Shown: positions 14,860 through 23,531, counted from the first letter of the stretch. The stretch is 49,099 nucleotides of DNA from Comamonadaceae bacterium (GCA_027484105.1 JAIXUG010000010.1:1-49099); one strand, 5' to 3'. Program-made: numbers and translations. The notes: generated by a model not told the origin, from the letters alone.

Positions 14860-17085
14860 GTGGCCATTGTTCGCGGAGCGCCCGGCGCAATTGCCTACTC
14901 GGCAGCCTCAGGCACTTCGATATCGGTCCCTTACCCTTCATCCAATGGGGCCGGGGATAAGCTCGTCCTGATCATCGGGATGAAGCCGTCCACAGCGAAC
15001 GGTGGATCGGTCACCACACCAAGTGGGTGGAGGCTTGTAACGTCGATCACGGGTGCGGGGGGTTATGGTTCCACGCTGGGCAACGACACAGGGAACACCA
15101 ATCTCTTTGTTTTTGAGCGAATTGTTCCTGCTGGAGGTTTGACGGGTAATTTGACGGTTACGGTCGCTGCGAACAATATCTGCTGGGGGTTGATGGAGTG
15201 GCTGACCACGGATTCAAGTGGTTGGCAAAACAGCGCGGCAACCACTGGTTCAGATGTCGTAGGAAATACCGTCTTTGGGGTCAACTTTCCGGCAGATCCA
15301 GGCGTCAAAGCCGGTGATTTCATCCTTGTAGCGGCTTGCATCCCTACGGATGTAACAACTCCCCTCCAGTTCAGTGGGCAATCGCTGGCCCAAGACGGTG
15401 TCACGTTCGGTGCATTTGGTGAAACAGGTGAGCCCGACACCAGTTTGGGCAGTGACATAGGCGGCTGGCTGGGTTATGCGCCGGTCGAGGCTGGCTCCAG
15501 TAGCGCAGCACCCTACATCATATTGACGGTAGCGGGAACCACCACCAACGTTCGTGGCCCTGCTGTGTTTGTACGCGTGCGTGACGCGTATCGACTAAGC
15601 GCTGACACGGGCAATCTTGCCTTCACAGGTGAAAACGCCACCCTGATCCAGACCATCAGTGGCAGCAAAACGCTGCAGGCTGATGCGGGTACTTTTGCCC
15701 TGACTGGGCTGAGCGCCTCGCTGACTTCGCGCCGCGCTGTAGTCTCAGATTTTGGGGTCTTTAACATCACGGGCGCGTCAGCGGCAGTCTCGCTGGCCCG
15801 CACCTTGGTGGCCCAAGCTGCGAGCCTGAATATCAACGGCTTAGCCGCGACGCCAACTACCAGCCGTTACGCCAGCGCTAGTGCAGGTAGTTTCTCGGCG
15901 CAAGGCCAAGAGGCTTTGCTGACCAAAGTCAATCTGTATTTTCTGGATGGTCAGCCGACGAATTTCACAATCGCCGGGCAAGATGCCGATCTGACCCGAG
16001 TCAAGGTTTACGCCTTGGATGCACAACCAGCGGCGTTGACCTCGCTGGGGCAAACGGCGACGCTGGTCTACACACAGACCCGTCAGATCAATGCCGAAGC
16101 AGGTAGTTCCAATGTCACGGGGCTTGATGCCAGCCTGACCAAGGTCAGCGTATTCAAGCTGATCGCAGACGCGGCAACAGTTGCTTACTCTGGTGCAGCC
16201 GCAACGCTCAGCAACGGTCGGATTTTGAACGCCCAGCCAGAAGCGATGCAAGTTTCTGGGTTGACGGCGGGCACATATTTGAGCCGCAACGCCAATGCCC
16301 AAGCTGCGGCATTCGCCTACAACGGCCAAAACGCCACGTTGACCAAGGTCAACGCCTACGGATTGAACGCACAGCCGGGGAGCTACGCGGTTACGGGGGT
16401 AACCGCCAATGTCTTGACAGCCCGGACACTGTCCGCACAGCTTGGCTCCTTCGATCTGGGGGGCTCAAGTGTTGATTTTTTCCGTGGGGCTTTTGTCAAT
16501 GCCACCGCCGCTGCTTATGCCGTCACAGGACAAGACGCAAACTTAAACAAGCTGTCCGTTTTCCCTGTACAGGCGGAAACAGGCAGCTATGTGAGCACCG
16601 GCCGTGCTGTGCAGATTCAGCGCAACACTGTCGTACAAGCGGCAGCCGCAGCGGTGGTGGGCACCGGCCAAGCGGCGCAAGTGCGGCGCAGCCGGGTCCT
16701 CAGTCTGGGCGCATCGGCCTTGGAGATCGTGGGCCAAGCGGCGCAATTGTCCAAAGGCCGTGTGCTTTTGAGCCAAGGTGGTTCGTATGCCGGAGCAGGC
16801 ACCAGCAGCCAAATTCACTTCGATCGGATTTTGCCCGGCGGCATCGGTGACTACGACTGGCAAATGGTGCCCAGTCAATTGCTGCTGGATCGCCGACTGA
16901 CGACCAGTTTTGGCAGCTACAGCACGCAAGGGCAGGGCAGTACGGCTTTGATCGCCGTGTCCTTTGAGGACGCCAATCCCTACAACGTGCACATCCCGGC
17001 ACGCGCACGGCACGCCCGAGAGGCCCGCGCATTTTGTTTTCACATTCCCTCGCGTTCGCGGGTCATACATGAAGCCATCCAATGA
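14860..17085 (+). CDS. 741-residue repeat protein, probable virion fibre or decoration
   Basis: GTG start with no clear Shine-Dalgarno sequence. Residues 1-245 form a globular beta-rich domain (GAGDKLVLIIGMKPS, GWLGYAPVEAGSSSA). Residues about 246-657 are some 18 consecutive repeats of 22-24 residues with the pattern L-x-A-x-x-G-S-F-x-x-T-G-Q-x-A-x-L-T. The repeats are built from A, G, Q, T and small hydrophobics, typical of beta-solenoids or stacked beta-sandwich fibres. A basic C-terminus follows (IPARARHAREARAF). The gene overlaps the next by ATGA. Location between TerL and portal is odd. No enzymatic motif is visible. Confidence 0.85.
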   Translation: MAIVRGAPGAIAYSAASGTSISVPYPSSNGAGDKLVLIIGMKPSTANGGSVTTPSGWRLVTSITGAGGYGSTLGNDTGNTNLFVFERIVPAGGLTGNLTVTVAANNICWGLMEWLTTDSSGWQNSAATTGSDVVGNTVFGVNFPADPGVKAGDFILVAACIPTDVTTPLQFSGQSLAQDGVTFGAFGETGEPDTSLGSDIGGWLGYAPVEAGSSSAAPYIILTVAGTTTNVRGPAVFVRVRDAYRLSADTGNLAFTGENATLIQTISGSKTLQADAGTFALTGLSASLTSRRAVVSDFGVFNITGASAAVSLARTLVAQAASLNINGLAATPTTSRYASASAGSFSAQGQEALLTKVNLYFLDGQPTNFTIAGQDADLTRVKVYALDAQPAALTSLGQTATLVYTQTRQINAEAGSSNVTGLDASLTKVSVFKLIADAATVAYSGAAATLSNGRILNAQPEAMQVSGLTAGTYLSRNANAQAAAFAYNGQNATLTKVNAYGLNAQPGSYAVTGVTANVLTARTLSAQLGSFDLGGSSVDFFRGAFVNATAAAYAVTGQDANLNKLSVFPVQAETGSYVSTGRAVQIQRNTVVQAAAAAVVGTGQAAQVRRSRVLSLGASALEIVGQAAQLSKGRVLLSQGGSYAGAGTSSQIHFDRILPGGIGDYDWQMVPSQLLLDRRLTTSFGSYSTQGQGSTALIAVSFEDANPYNVHIPARARHAREARAFCFHIPSRSRVIHEAIQ

Positions 17086-17435
17086 GCATCACGCTGGAAA
17101 AGTTCGCGGCCGAATCGATCTTGTTCGATTTGGACTGCACCGACAACTTGGCTGCCGATGAAACCATCATCGGCAGCCCCGTCATGACTTATTTCCCGGT
17201 CTTGACAGGTGCAGATGCGCTCACGTTTGGCGCGCCCGTCATCAATACCGCCCTGATTCGCTACCCCGATGGCAAGTTGGGCAAAGTTGGCGGCGTAGTG
17301 CAAGTTCGCATCAGTGGCGGCACCCCATCCAACACCACCACGCCCCGGCTGTACAGCGTGTTGGCCACCTTCACAACTTCAACAGGCAACACCTTTGTAG
17401 CCCGCATGAAGTTGTCGATCCTGAGCAATCAATAA
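17082..17435 (+). CDS. Fibre-tail adaptor-like protein
   Basis: A 117-residue beta-rich protein whose start overlaps the stop of the repeat protein gene. The segment FDLDCTDNLAADETIIGSPVM resembles the start of phage fibre-tail adaptor proteins (Asp-rich strand, then G/DETI, then SP). Translational coupling to the repeat protein suggests that it anchors that protein to the virion. The family assignment is tentative. Confidence 0.6.
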   Translation: MSITLEKFAAESILFDLDCTDNLAADETIIGSPVMTYFPVLTGADALTFGAPVINTALIRYPDGKLGKVGGVVQVRISGGTPSNTTTPRLYSVLATFTTSTGNTFVARMKLSILSNQ

Positions 17436-17443
17436 GGCAGCGC

Positions 17444-18742
17444 ATGGCCAATTTTCTGCAAAACCTCACTGGGCTTCTGCGCAAAAGCAGCGCAGCGCCC
17501 GATTGGGGCACCTTGGAGCGGTACCTGAGTTGGACCATCGGCACCGGCACCTCCGCCAGTGGCGTCGCGGTCAGTCCGCAAACAGCCATGCAAAGCGCGG
17601 CTGTTTACTCCAGCGTCAAAGTTTTGGCCGAGTCCATTGGCATGTTGCCGCTCAACCTGTACCGCAAAGAAGCCAACAACGCCCGCACTTTGCTGAGCGA
17701 TCACCCGCTGCATGTGCTGTGCCACGACCAGCCCAATGAGTGGATGACCAGCGTTGAGTTCTGGGAAATGATGGTCATGTCCCTGAACCTGCGCGGCAAC
17801 GCTTATGCCTACATCAACCGCAACCGTTCCGGCCAAGTGGTGGAGCTGCTGCCCTTGCAGCCAGACATGGTCCAAGTGGAGATGAGCACCGATTTCCAGT
17901 TGGAGTACCGGATCTCGATGCCCGATGGCGCGTTCAAACGTCTGGGTGTGGGGGAGATTTTTCACATTCGGGGGCTGACTTTGAATGGCTGGCTGGGCAT
18001 TAGCCCCATTGCCTACGCCCGCGAAAGCATTGGTCTGGCCTTGGCCACCGAACGTTTTGGCGGTCAGCTCTTTAAAAACGGGGCCAAGATGGGTGGCGTG
18101 CTGGAACACCCTGGCAAGCTGTCCAAAGAGTCCTACGAACGCATCAAAACCAGCTTTGACGAAGCCCACTCGGGCGACAACGCGCACAAAACCGCACTGC
18201 TGGAAGAGGGCATGAAGTTTGCCCGCATCTCACTGAGTGCCAATGATTCGCAGTTCCTAGAGACGCGCAAGTACCAGCGCAGCGAGATCGCAGCCATTTT
18301 TCGGGTGCCGCCGCACATGATCGGCGACCTGGAGCGCGCCACCTTCAGCAACATCGAGCAGCAGTCGCTGGAGTTTGTGAACTACTCGTTGATGCCCTGG
18401 CTGGTGCGCATCGAAAAAGCCATCAAACGTGACCTGATGACGACTGATGAGCGCAAAACCATGACCGCCAAGTTCAACGTCTCGGGCTTGCTGCGTGGTG
18501 ACGCCAGTGCCCGCAGCGCGCTGTACCACAACGGTATTTTGGACGGCTGGATGACCCGTAATGAGGCGCGAGCTGCCGAAAGTGAGCTGGGCATCGTGCT
18601 CAGCCCGATTGACGGGCTGGATCTGCCGCTCATTCCTTTGAACATGGAAGACGGCACCCGCCCGCCCGAACCGGATGAGCCTGAATCAAACCCCGAGCTG
18701 CCCTCCGAAGACGACGCTTCGACCACCAACTCCCAAGAATGA
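17444..18742 (+). CDS. Portal protein (HK97 family)
   Basis: A 432-residue protein clearly of the HK97 portal family: an N-terminal SPQTAMQSAAVYSSVKVLAESIGMLPL, the central IFHIRGLTLNGWLGISPI, and the FRVPPHMIGDLERATFSNIEQQSLEF block near residue 290. It forms the dodecameric portal ring through which DNA enters. The C-terminus is acidic and Ser/Pro/Glu-rich. Its stop overlaps the first candidate start of the protease gene, a usual arrangement in this module. Confidence 0.97.
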   Translation: MANFLQNLTGLLRKSSAAPDWGTLERYLSWTIGTGTSASGVAVSPQTAMQSAAVYSSVKVLAESIGMLPLNLYRKEANNARTLLSDHPLHVLCHDQPNEWMTSVEFWEMMVMSLNLRGNAYAYINRNRSGQVVELLPLQPDMVQVEMSTDFQLEYRISMPDGAFKRLGVGEIFHIRGLTLNGWLGISPIAYARESIGLALATERFGGQLFKNGAKMGGVLEHPGKLSKESYERIKTSFDEAHSGDNAHKTALLEEGMKFARISLSANDSQFLETRKYQRSEIAAIFRVPPHMIGDLERATFSNIEQQSLEFVNYSLMPWLVRIEKAIKRDLMTTDERKTMTAKFNVSGLLRGDASARSALYHNGILDGWMTRNEARAAESELGIVLSPIDGLDLPLIPLNMEDGTRPPEPDEPESNPELPSEDDASTTNSQE

Positions 18743-18750
18743 GGCCCCAC

Positions 18751-19401
18751 ATGTTTCACCTCGACAAACCTTTTGAGATCAAAGATGTTTCAGCAACTGG
18801 CACTTTTGCTGGCTACGGCAGCGTCTACGGCAATCTCGATCAAGGCGATGACATCGTCGCCCCTGGAGCCTTTGCCGATTCGCTCAAGTCTCACAGTGCC
18901 AAAGGCCGTTTGCCCGCCTTGCTGTGGCAGCACAAGCAGTCCGAGCCCATTGGCACCTTCACCGCCATGCGCGAAGACGATCACGGCCTCTACGTGGAGG
19001 GCAAGTTGGCCCTCAAAACCCAACGCGGTGCCGAAGCCTATGAGCTGATGCAAATGAAAGCCATCAGTGGCATGAGCATCGGGTTTCAGACCAAAGAGGA
19101 CGATTTCGACCGCAAAAGCGGCGTGAGAACCATTCTCAAAGGGGATCTGTGGGAGGTTTCCCTGGTCACGTTCCCCATGAACGACGCCGCGCGCGTCATG
19201 CACATCAAGTCGATTGAAGAAGTCGTCGATTTCAAGAGCGCTGAGAGGCTTCTGCGTGATGCAGGTGGTTTCTCGCGTTCTGAAGCTGTGGCCCTCGTGT
19301 CACGCATCAAGAGTCTGACCCAGAGTGAGTCTGTGGACGAAGACGAAACCCGGCAACTGATCAAAGCGCTTGCGCTGCGAACCCAGCTGCTGACCCCGTA
19401 A
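18751..19401 (+). CDS. Prohead protease (HK97 U35 family)
   Basis: A 216-residue protein. ATG 18751 (MFHLDKPFEIK) is preferred because GAGG lies six bases upstream; ATG 18739, overlapping the portal stop, is the alternative. The peptidase U35 core runs from GTFAGYGSVYGNLDQGDDIV to DLWEVSLVTFPMN. The putative catalytic His is in LLWQHKQSEPIG, the Ser in ISGMSIGF and a conserved Glu in WEVSLVTFP. It processes capsid scaffold during prohead maturation. The capsid protein that follows has an N-terminal coiled-coil delta domain that it would remove. Confidence 0.95.
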   Translation: MFHLDKPFEIKDVSATGTFAGYGSVYGNLDQGDDIVAPGAFADSLKSHSAKGRLPALLWQHKQSEPIGTFTAMREDDHGLYVEGKLALKTQRGAEAYELMQMKAISGMSIGFQTKEDDFDRKSGVRTILKGDLWEVSLVTFPMNDAARVMHIKSIEEVVDFKSAERLLRDAGGFSRSEAVALVSRIKSLTQSESVDEDETRQLIKALALRTQLLTP

Positions 19402-19426
19402 GCAGTCCCTGCAATCCCCCCAACCG

Positions 19427-19460
19427 ACCCGCCTTGAGCGGGTTTTTTCATTTCTGGAGC
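19427..19460 (+). promoter_or_regulatory. Hairpin and conserved leader before the capsid gene
   Basis: A six-base stem ACCCGC/GCGGGT with a CTTGA loop and six T, followed directly by CATTTCTGGAG, which contains the capsid ribosome binding site. The hairpin is identical to one at 22783-22804. The T run plus CATTTCTGGAG recurs at 22859-22875, before the tail tube gene. A terminator-like hairpin that abuts a ribosome binding site could be a partial terminator, an mRNA-stabilising 5' structure or a processing site. Confidence 0.75.
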
Positions 19461-19466
19461 ATTCAC

Positions 19467-20702
19467 ATGAGTAAAGAAATCCTGGACGCCATCGAAAACT
19501 CGAACCGTGCGTTTGAAGAGTTCAAAAAGGTCAACGATGCACGCATCGAAGAGCTGAACAAGGGCGGTGCCACCGCCGACATGCAAGCCAAGATGGCGGC
19601 CATCCAAAACGACATGCTGGCGCAAAAACGCCTCATCGAGGACATGGAAGCCAAAGCCAAACGTCCGCACTTTGGTTCGGACGGCAAAGAGGTCAACCAA
19701 GCCGAAGTCGAGCACAAACAAGCCTTCAATGGCTTCATGCGCAAAGGCAAGGTAGACGGTCTGGCCGAGCTGGAAGCCAAGGCTTACGCCTGGTCCACCA
19801 ACAGCGGTGCCGACGGTGGTTACGCCGTGCCCAAAACCATTGACTCCATGATTGCCGATCTGGCCATCAACGTGAGCCCTATGCGCGCACTGTCCACTGT
19901 CGTGCAGATCAGCACGACCGATTACCACAAGCTGGTCAACAAGCACGGCACGGTCTCTGGCTGGGTCGGTGAAACGGACGCCCGTCCGGCGACTGCCACC
20001 TCGGTGCTGGCCGACATCAAGCCCACCATGGGCGAGCTGTATGCCAACCCGCAAGCCACGCAGCAGATGCTGGACGACGTGTTCTTTAACGCCGAGCAGT
20101 GGCTGGCCAGCGAGGTGGCCACCGAGTTCGCCCGGGCCGAGGGCGCTGCCTTCATCACGGGCGATGGCACCAACAAGCCCACCGGCTTCTTGGCTGGCGC
20201 TACGGCCGCTACCGCTGACGGTGCTCGCGCCTTCGGCACGATCGAGCATATCGCCACCGGCACTTCGGGCGCTTGGAAAACTCTGTCGGCCACGGTCAAC
20301 CCCGCAGACGACCTGTTCACCGTGGTGAGCAAGATGAAAGCGGCCTACCGCACCGGCTGCTCTTGGGTGACCAACAAAGCCTTGTTGTTTGAAATCATGG
20401 CGTTCAAGGACTACCAAGGCCGCTATGTGTTCAACCCCACCACGGCACCAGGTGTCGCCGACACGATCTTGGGTTACCCCGTGGTGGAAGCCGAGGACAT
20501 CGCAGCCAAAGGCGCTGGCAGCCTCTCGCTGGCGTTCGGTAACTTCAAGTTGGGCTACCTGATCGTGGACCGCATCGGCACCCGTGTCGTGCGCGATCCG
20601 TTCAGCAACAAGCCCTACATCGGCTTTTACACCACCAAGCGAGTCGGTGGTGCGCTGGTCAACAGCGAAGCCATCAAGGTGCTGAAGTTCGCAGCCGCTT
20701 GA
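19467..20702 (+). CDS. Major capsid protein (HK97 fold)
   Basis: A 411-residue HK97-type capsid protein, start at ATG 19467 with GGAG upstream. Residues 1-90 are a charged helical delta domain (scaffold) with coiled-coil character. The mature shell starts near YAWSTNSGADGGYAVP. Typical fold segments follow, among them GEMYANPQATQQMLDD-like text (here GELYANPQATQQMLDD), FITGDGTNKPTGFL and YRTGCSWVTNK. A terminator follows directly, consistent with very high expression. Confidence 0.97.
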   Translation: MSKEILDAIENSNRAFEEFKKVNDARIEELNKGGATADMQAKMAAIQNDMLAQKRLIEDMEAKAKRPHFGSDGKEVNQAEVEHKQAFNGFMRKGKVDGLAELEAKAYAWSTNSGADGGYAVPKTIDSMIADLAINVSPMRALSTVVQISTTDYHKLVNKHGTVSGWVGETDARPATATSVLADIKPTMGELYANPQATQQMLDDVFFNAEQWLASEVATEFARAEGAAFITGDGTNKPTGFLAGATAATADGARAFGTIEHIATGTSGAWKTLSATVNPADDLFTVVSKMKAAYRTGCSWVTNKALLFEIMAFKDYQGRYVFNPTTAPGVADTILGYPVVEAEDIAAKGAGSLSLAFGNFKLGYLIVDRIGTRVVRDPFSNKPYIGFYTTKRVGGALVNSEAIKVLKFAAA

Positions 20703-20708
20703 TGAACC

Positions 20709-20742
20709 AACCCCGGAACGCCTGGTGCGTTCTGGGGTTTTT
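20709..20742 (+). terminator. Terminator or attenuator after the capsid gene
   Basis: An imperfect long stem (CCCC, GAACGC paired with GCGTTC, GGGG) followed by five T. It sits just downstream of the capsid stop. As the next genes are in the same late operon, it probably acts as a partial terminator that sets the capsid gene at a higher dose. Confidence 0.75.
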
Positions 20743-20758
20743 CTTTTGAAAGATGCCC

Positions 20759-20926
20759 ATGAAAAACATTGAATTTTTGCAAGACTTCGACGCTTACAAG
20801 GCGGGCGAACATGTGCTGGCCCCGGACCAAGTGGCGTGTGACGCCATTGCCTGCGGTGCAGCCGTGCCCAGCGTCCAGGCCATTGCCGAACCCGCTCCTG
20901 CCAAACCTGCCAGCAAGGCCAAGTGA
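20759..20926 (+). CDS. Small protein between capsid and connector genes
   Basis: A 55-residue frame starting MKNIEFLQDFDAYKAGE and ending in a Pro/Ala/Lys-rich tail. Its stop overlaps the start codon of the connector gene by one base (TGATG), which supports translation. Short proteins of this kind, with text like FKAGDVV or YKAGE, are common at this place in HK97-like phages. The function is unknown. Confidence 0.7.
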   Translation: MKNIEFLQDFDAYKAGEHVLAPDQVACDAIACGAAVPSVQAIAEPAPAKPASKAK

Positions 20927-21501
20927 TGCCCAGTGTCCTGGTCACCGCGTCTGCGGCCGAGCCGGTCACTTTGGCCGAGGTCAAGCTGCACCTGCGCATC
21001 GATGACAACGCCGACGACGTGTTGCTGGGGGCCTTGATCACGGCTGCGCGCCAGCATGCCGAGCACGACACACGCCGGGCCTTGGTCACCCAGACCCGAA
21101 AACTGGTGCTGGACGAGTTCCCAAGCGGTGCCATCACGCTGGACCATGCCCCGGTCGGTGCCATTACTTCGGTTCTGTACATCGACCCCGAGGGAGTTGA
21201 GCGCACCCTGGACGCTGCAGGCTACAAGCTGGACAAGATCACCGAACCCTGCCGTTTGGTGCCCGCTTACGGCACCTCTTGGCCCGCCACCCGGGCAGAA
21301 ATCAACGCGGTCAGTGTCACCTACACCTGCGGCTTTGGTGCGCCTGAGGCTGTGCCCGAGTCGATCAAGCGTTGGATGCTGCTGCGCATTGGTGCGCTGT
21401 ATGAGAACCGGGAAGAGGTTTTGACGGGCCGGGCCATCACCTTGGCTCCGTTGCCCTTGGCCGATGCACTGCTCAGCCCCTACCGGCTGCTGGACTTCTG
21501 A
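20926..21501 (+). CDS. Head-tail connector (HK97 gp6-like)
   Basis: A 191-residue protein starting at ATG 20926. Its N-terminal LAEVKLHLRIDDNADDVLLGALITAARQHAE is the hallmark of gp6-like head-tail connectors. A beta-rich middle (VLYIDPEGVERTL) and the helical PESIKRWMLLRIGALYENRE follow. It forms the ring below the portal. Its position between capsid and head closure genes agrees with the family. Confidence 0.92.
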   Translation: MPSVLVTASAAEPVTLAEVKLHLRIDDNADDVLLGALITAARQHAEHDTRRALVTQTRKLVLDEFPSGAITLDHAPVGAITSVLYIDPEGVERTLDAAGYKLDKITEPCRLVPAYGTSWPATRAEINAVSVTYTCGFGAPEAVPESIKRWMLLRIGALYENREEVLTGRAITLAPLPLADALLSPYRLLDF

Positions 21502-21510
21502 GGGCAGGGT

Positions 21511-21852
21511 ATGCAAGCAGGTCAATTGAGCAAAACCATCGTACTGCAGCGCCGGGACATGCAACGAGACTCCCACGGCGCGCAAGTGCCCACCTGGAGC
21601 GATGTGGCCCAACTGCGCGCGGCCATCGTGCCGCTGTCGGGCAGGCAGGCCCTGGTGGCGCAAGCCTTCAACGCCCAGCTGACGCATCAAATCCTGGTGC
21701 GTTACACCCACCGCTTTGCAGATCCGCTGGAGTTGCCAAAACTGCGCATCGTGTGCGGCAGCCGGATTTTCAACATCCACGCGGCCATCAATGACGAAGA
21801 GCGCAATCGGCAAGTGACTTTGATGGTGACTGAGGGGATGAACGATGGCTGA
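21511..21852 (+). CDS. Head closure protein (head-tail adaptor)
   Basis: A 113-residue protein with the head-tail joining family pattern: N-terminal basic strand IVLQRRDM, then TWSDVAQLRAAIVPLSGRQ, then HQILVRYTHRF. It plugs the connector after DNA packaging. The gene overlaps the next one by eight bases. Confidence 0.9.
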   Translation: MQAGQLSKTIVLQRRDMQRDSHGAQVPTWSDVAQLRAAIVPLSGRQALVAQAFNAQLTHQILVRYTHRFADPLELPKLRIVCGSRIFNIHAAINDEERNRQVTLMVTEGMNDG

Positions 21853-22393
21853 ACTGGTTCACATCAAGGGCTTGACCGAACTCAAGCGCGCCATGCAAGC
21901 CTTGCCCACCAATATCGCCCGCAATGTACTGCGCGCTTCGGTGAATGCGGGCGCGCGCGTCGTACGCGACCAAGCCCGTATCAATGCGCCTGTCCTGACG
22001 CAAGCGCAGCCCAAGCACCAACCTCCTGGCACGCTCAAACGCTCGATCGTGACGGCCTACATCCCAGAAAAGTCCAACGCTCAGCAAGCCACCTACTTTG
22101 TAACGGTGCGACAGGGCAAGAAGTACCGGGGTCAAGGCAAACACCAAAACAAGTCACAAGACGCTTTTTATGGCGCGTGGGTTGAGCTGGGCCACCACTA
22201 CGTGGCCCCAAAACCCAAAAACACCAACTGGAAGCGCCACCGGCATCACCAACATGCCACGGGGGTGTTTGTGCCTGCGCACCCGTTTTTGCGGCCTGCC
22301 TATGAGTCCAAAAAGTACGAATCGGTCCAGGCCATGCAGGAGTACCTGCTGAAACGCCTTCCCCAAGAAGTTGAGAAGGCCCGCCGGTCATGA
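21845..22393 (+). CDS. HK97 gp10-like tail component
   Basis: A 182-residue protein of the HK97-gp10 family: KGLTELKRAMQALPTNIARNVLRASVNAGARVVRDQARINAP near the N-terminus, with a basic middle (RQGKKYRGQGKHQNK) and the helical end EYLLKRLPQEVEKARRS. The family acts in neck or tail completion. The WVELGHHY and HPFLRPAYE motifs are typical. The stop overlaps the next start (ATGA). Confidence 0.9.
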   Translation: MAELVHIKGLTELKRAMQALPTNIARNVLRASVNAGARVVRDQARINAPVLTQAQPKHQPPGTLKRSIVTAYIPEKSNAQQATYFVTVRQGKKYRGQGKHQNKSQDAFYGAWVELGHHYVAPKPKNTNWKRHRHHQHATGVFVPAHPFLRPAYESKKYESVQAMQEYLLKRLPQEVEKARRS

Positions 22394-22740
22394 ACATGCA
22401 AGAAATGTTTGTGGCGCTGGTGCAAAACGCCACCGATGCCCAAGACCGGGTCTATCCACAAATTGCCCCTGACGGGGTGGATCATCCCTACATCGTTTAC
22501 CAGCGCGTGACGGAAAACGTCGAAAACGTGCTGGCTGGGCGTACTGGGCTCATCAATACCCGTTTACAGGTAGATGTCTATGCCAACACCTATGCGCAAG
22601 CGCAGCAGATCGCCGCCGCAGTAGCTGACCTCATGGCCCAGTGGGCACTGCCCAACGTGCAAATTTTGGCCCAGGACATCTACGAGAGCGAGGTCAAGCT
22701 GCATCGCGTGATGTTGGACTTTTCGATCTGGCACACCTGA
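22390..22740 (+). CDS. DUF3168 tail completion protein
   Basis: A 116-residue protein with the DUF3168 pattern (DRVYPQIAPDGVDHPYIVYQRV and TRLQVDVYANTYAQAQQIAAAVADLM). The family corresponds to the tail terminator or completion protein (HK97 gp10/gp11 region, lambda gpU-like fold). It caps the growing tail tube. The gene precedes the tail tube gene as expected. Confidence 0.9.
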   Translation: MNMQEMFVALVQNATDAQDRVYPQIAPDGVDHPYIVYQRVTENVENVLAGRTGLINTRLQVDVYANTYAQAQQIAAAVADLMAQWALPNVQILAQDIYESEVKLHRVMLDFSIWHT

Positions 22741-22782
22741 CTGAGTTATCGCGCCTGCGGATGACAAACCATCCCCCCACCC

Positions 22783-22875
22783 ACCCGCCTTGAGCGGGTT
22801 TTTTTTCGTCCCTATCCGCCCCCAGGCGGACTTTTCCCCCTCAACCCGCTTCGGCGGGTTTTTTCATTTCTGGAG
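22783..22875 (+). promoter_or_regulatory. Three-hairpin leader before the tail tube gene
   Basis: Three stems in series: ACCCGC-CTTGA-GCGGGT (22783-22799) followed by eight T, TCCGCC-CCCA-GGCGGA (22815-22830), and AACCCGC-TTCG-GCGGGTT (22843-22860) with a UUCG tetraloop and six T. The last hairpin runs straight into CATTTCTGGAG, the ribosome binding site. The first hairpin and the final leader both match the element before the capsid gene. Confidence 0.8.
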
Positions 22876-22882
22876 AACCTTT

Positions 22883-23521
22883 ATGACTTCCACCGCGATT
22901 TCTGCGCAGGGCACTGACATTTCAATTGGCACCGGTACAGGCGCAGCCAAAACCATTTCTGCCATCAGTTTGGGCAATCCCACCATCATCACGGCCACTA
23001 CTCACGGGCTCACCAACGGCGATGTGGTGACTTTGGCAGGGTTGACGGGGGTGGATGCCGCTGTGTTGAATGGCCAAGCCGTTAGTGTGCGCAATGTGAC
23101 CACGAACACCTTTGCGGTTTACATCGATACAACTGGCAAGACCATCACGGCAGCAGGAACAGCCACCTCGGTGAGTTTCACCAGCATTGCGAACGTCCGC
23201 AGTTTCAGCGGCTTCGATGGTACTGCCAGCGAAATTGACGTGACCAACTTTGCCAGCGTTGCCAAAGAATTCGTCTTGGGACTGGTGGATTCCGGGATGC
23301 TCACATTTGAGCTGGACTATGACTCAGACAACAGCGGCCACATAGCCTTGCGCGCCAAACAAGTTTCTGGGTCGCTCAGCGGCTTTAAGATGACTTTGCC
23401 CGACGCCACAGTGATCACGTTCAACGCCTACGTAAAGAAGTTCAGCTTGGCTGGCGGTGTCGATGCCGTCATCCGTACGTCGGTCGATTTGCGCATTACC
23501 GGCGCAATCACGGGTCTGTGA
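22883..23521 (+). CDS. Major tail tube protein with inserted FCCH-like module
   Basis: Start at ATG 22883 with GGAG upstream. The 212-residue protein has a tail tube core: MTSTAISAQGTDISIGTG at the start and FSGFDGTASEIDVTNFASVAKEFVLGL to the end. About residues 22-97 are an inserted beta domain (NPTIITATTHGLTNGDVVTL, then VTTNTFAVYIDTTG) like the FCCH-like modules seen in phage structural proteins. The module would project from the tail tube surface. High expression is suggested by the leader hairpins and strong ribosome binding site. Confidence 0.9.
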   Translation: MTSTAISAQGTDISIGTGTGAAKTISAISLGNPTIITATTHGLTNGDVVTLAGLTGVDAAVLNGQAVSVRNVTTNTFAVYIDTTGKTITAAGTATSVSFTSIANVRSFSGFDGTASEIDVTNFASVAKEFVLGLVDSGMLTFELDYDSDNSGHIALRAKQVSGSLSGFKMTLPDATVITFNAYVKKFSLAGGVDAVIRTSVDLRITGAITGL

Positions 23522-23531
23522 GGAGCGCGAT

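Noticed and set aside
19086..21206. Minus-strand frame of 706 codons over protease, capsid and connector
   Set aside because: It is a GC-driven shadow frame over three well-recognised late genes.
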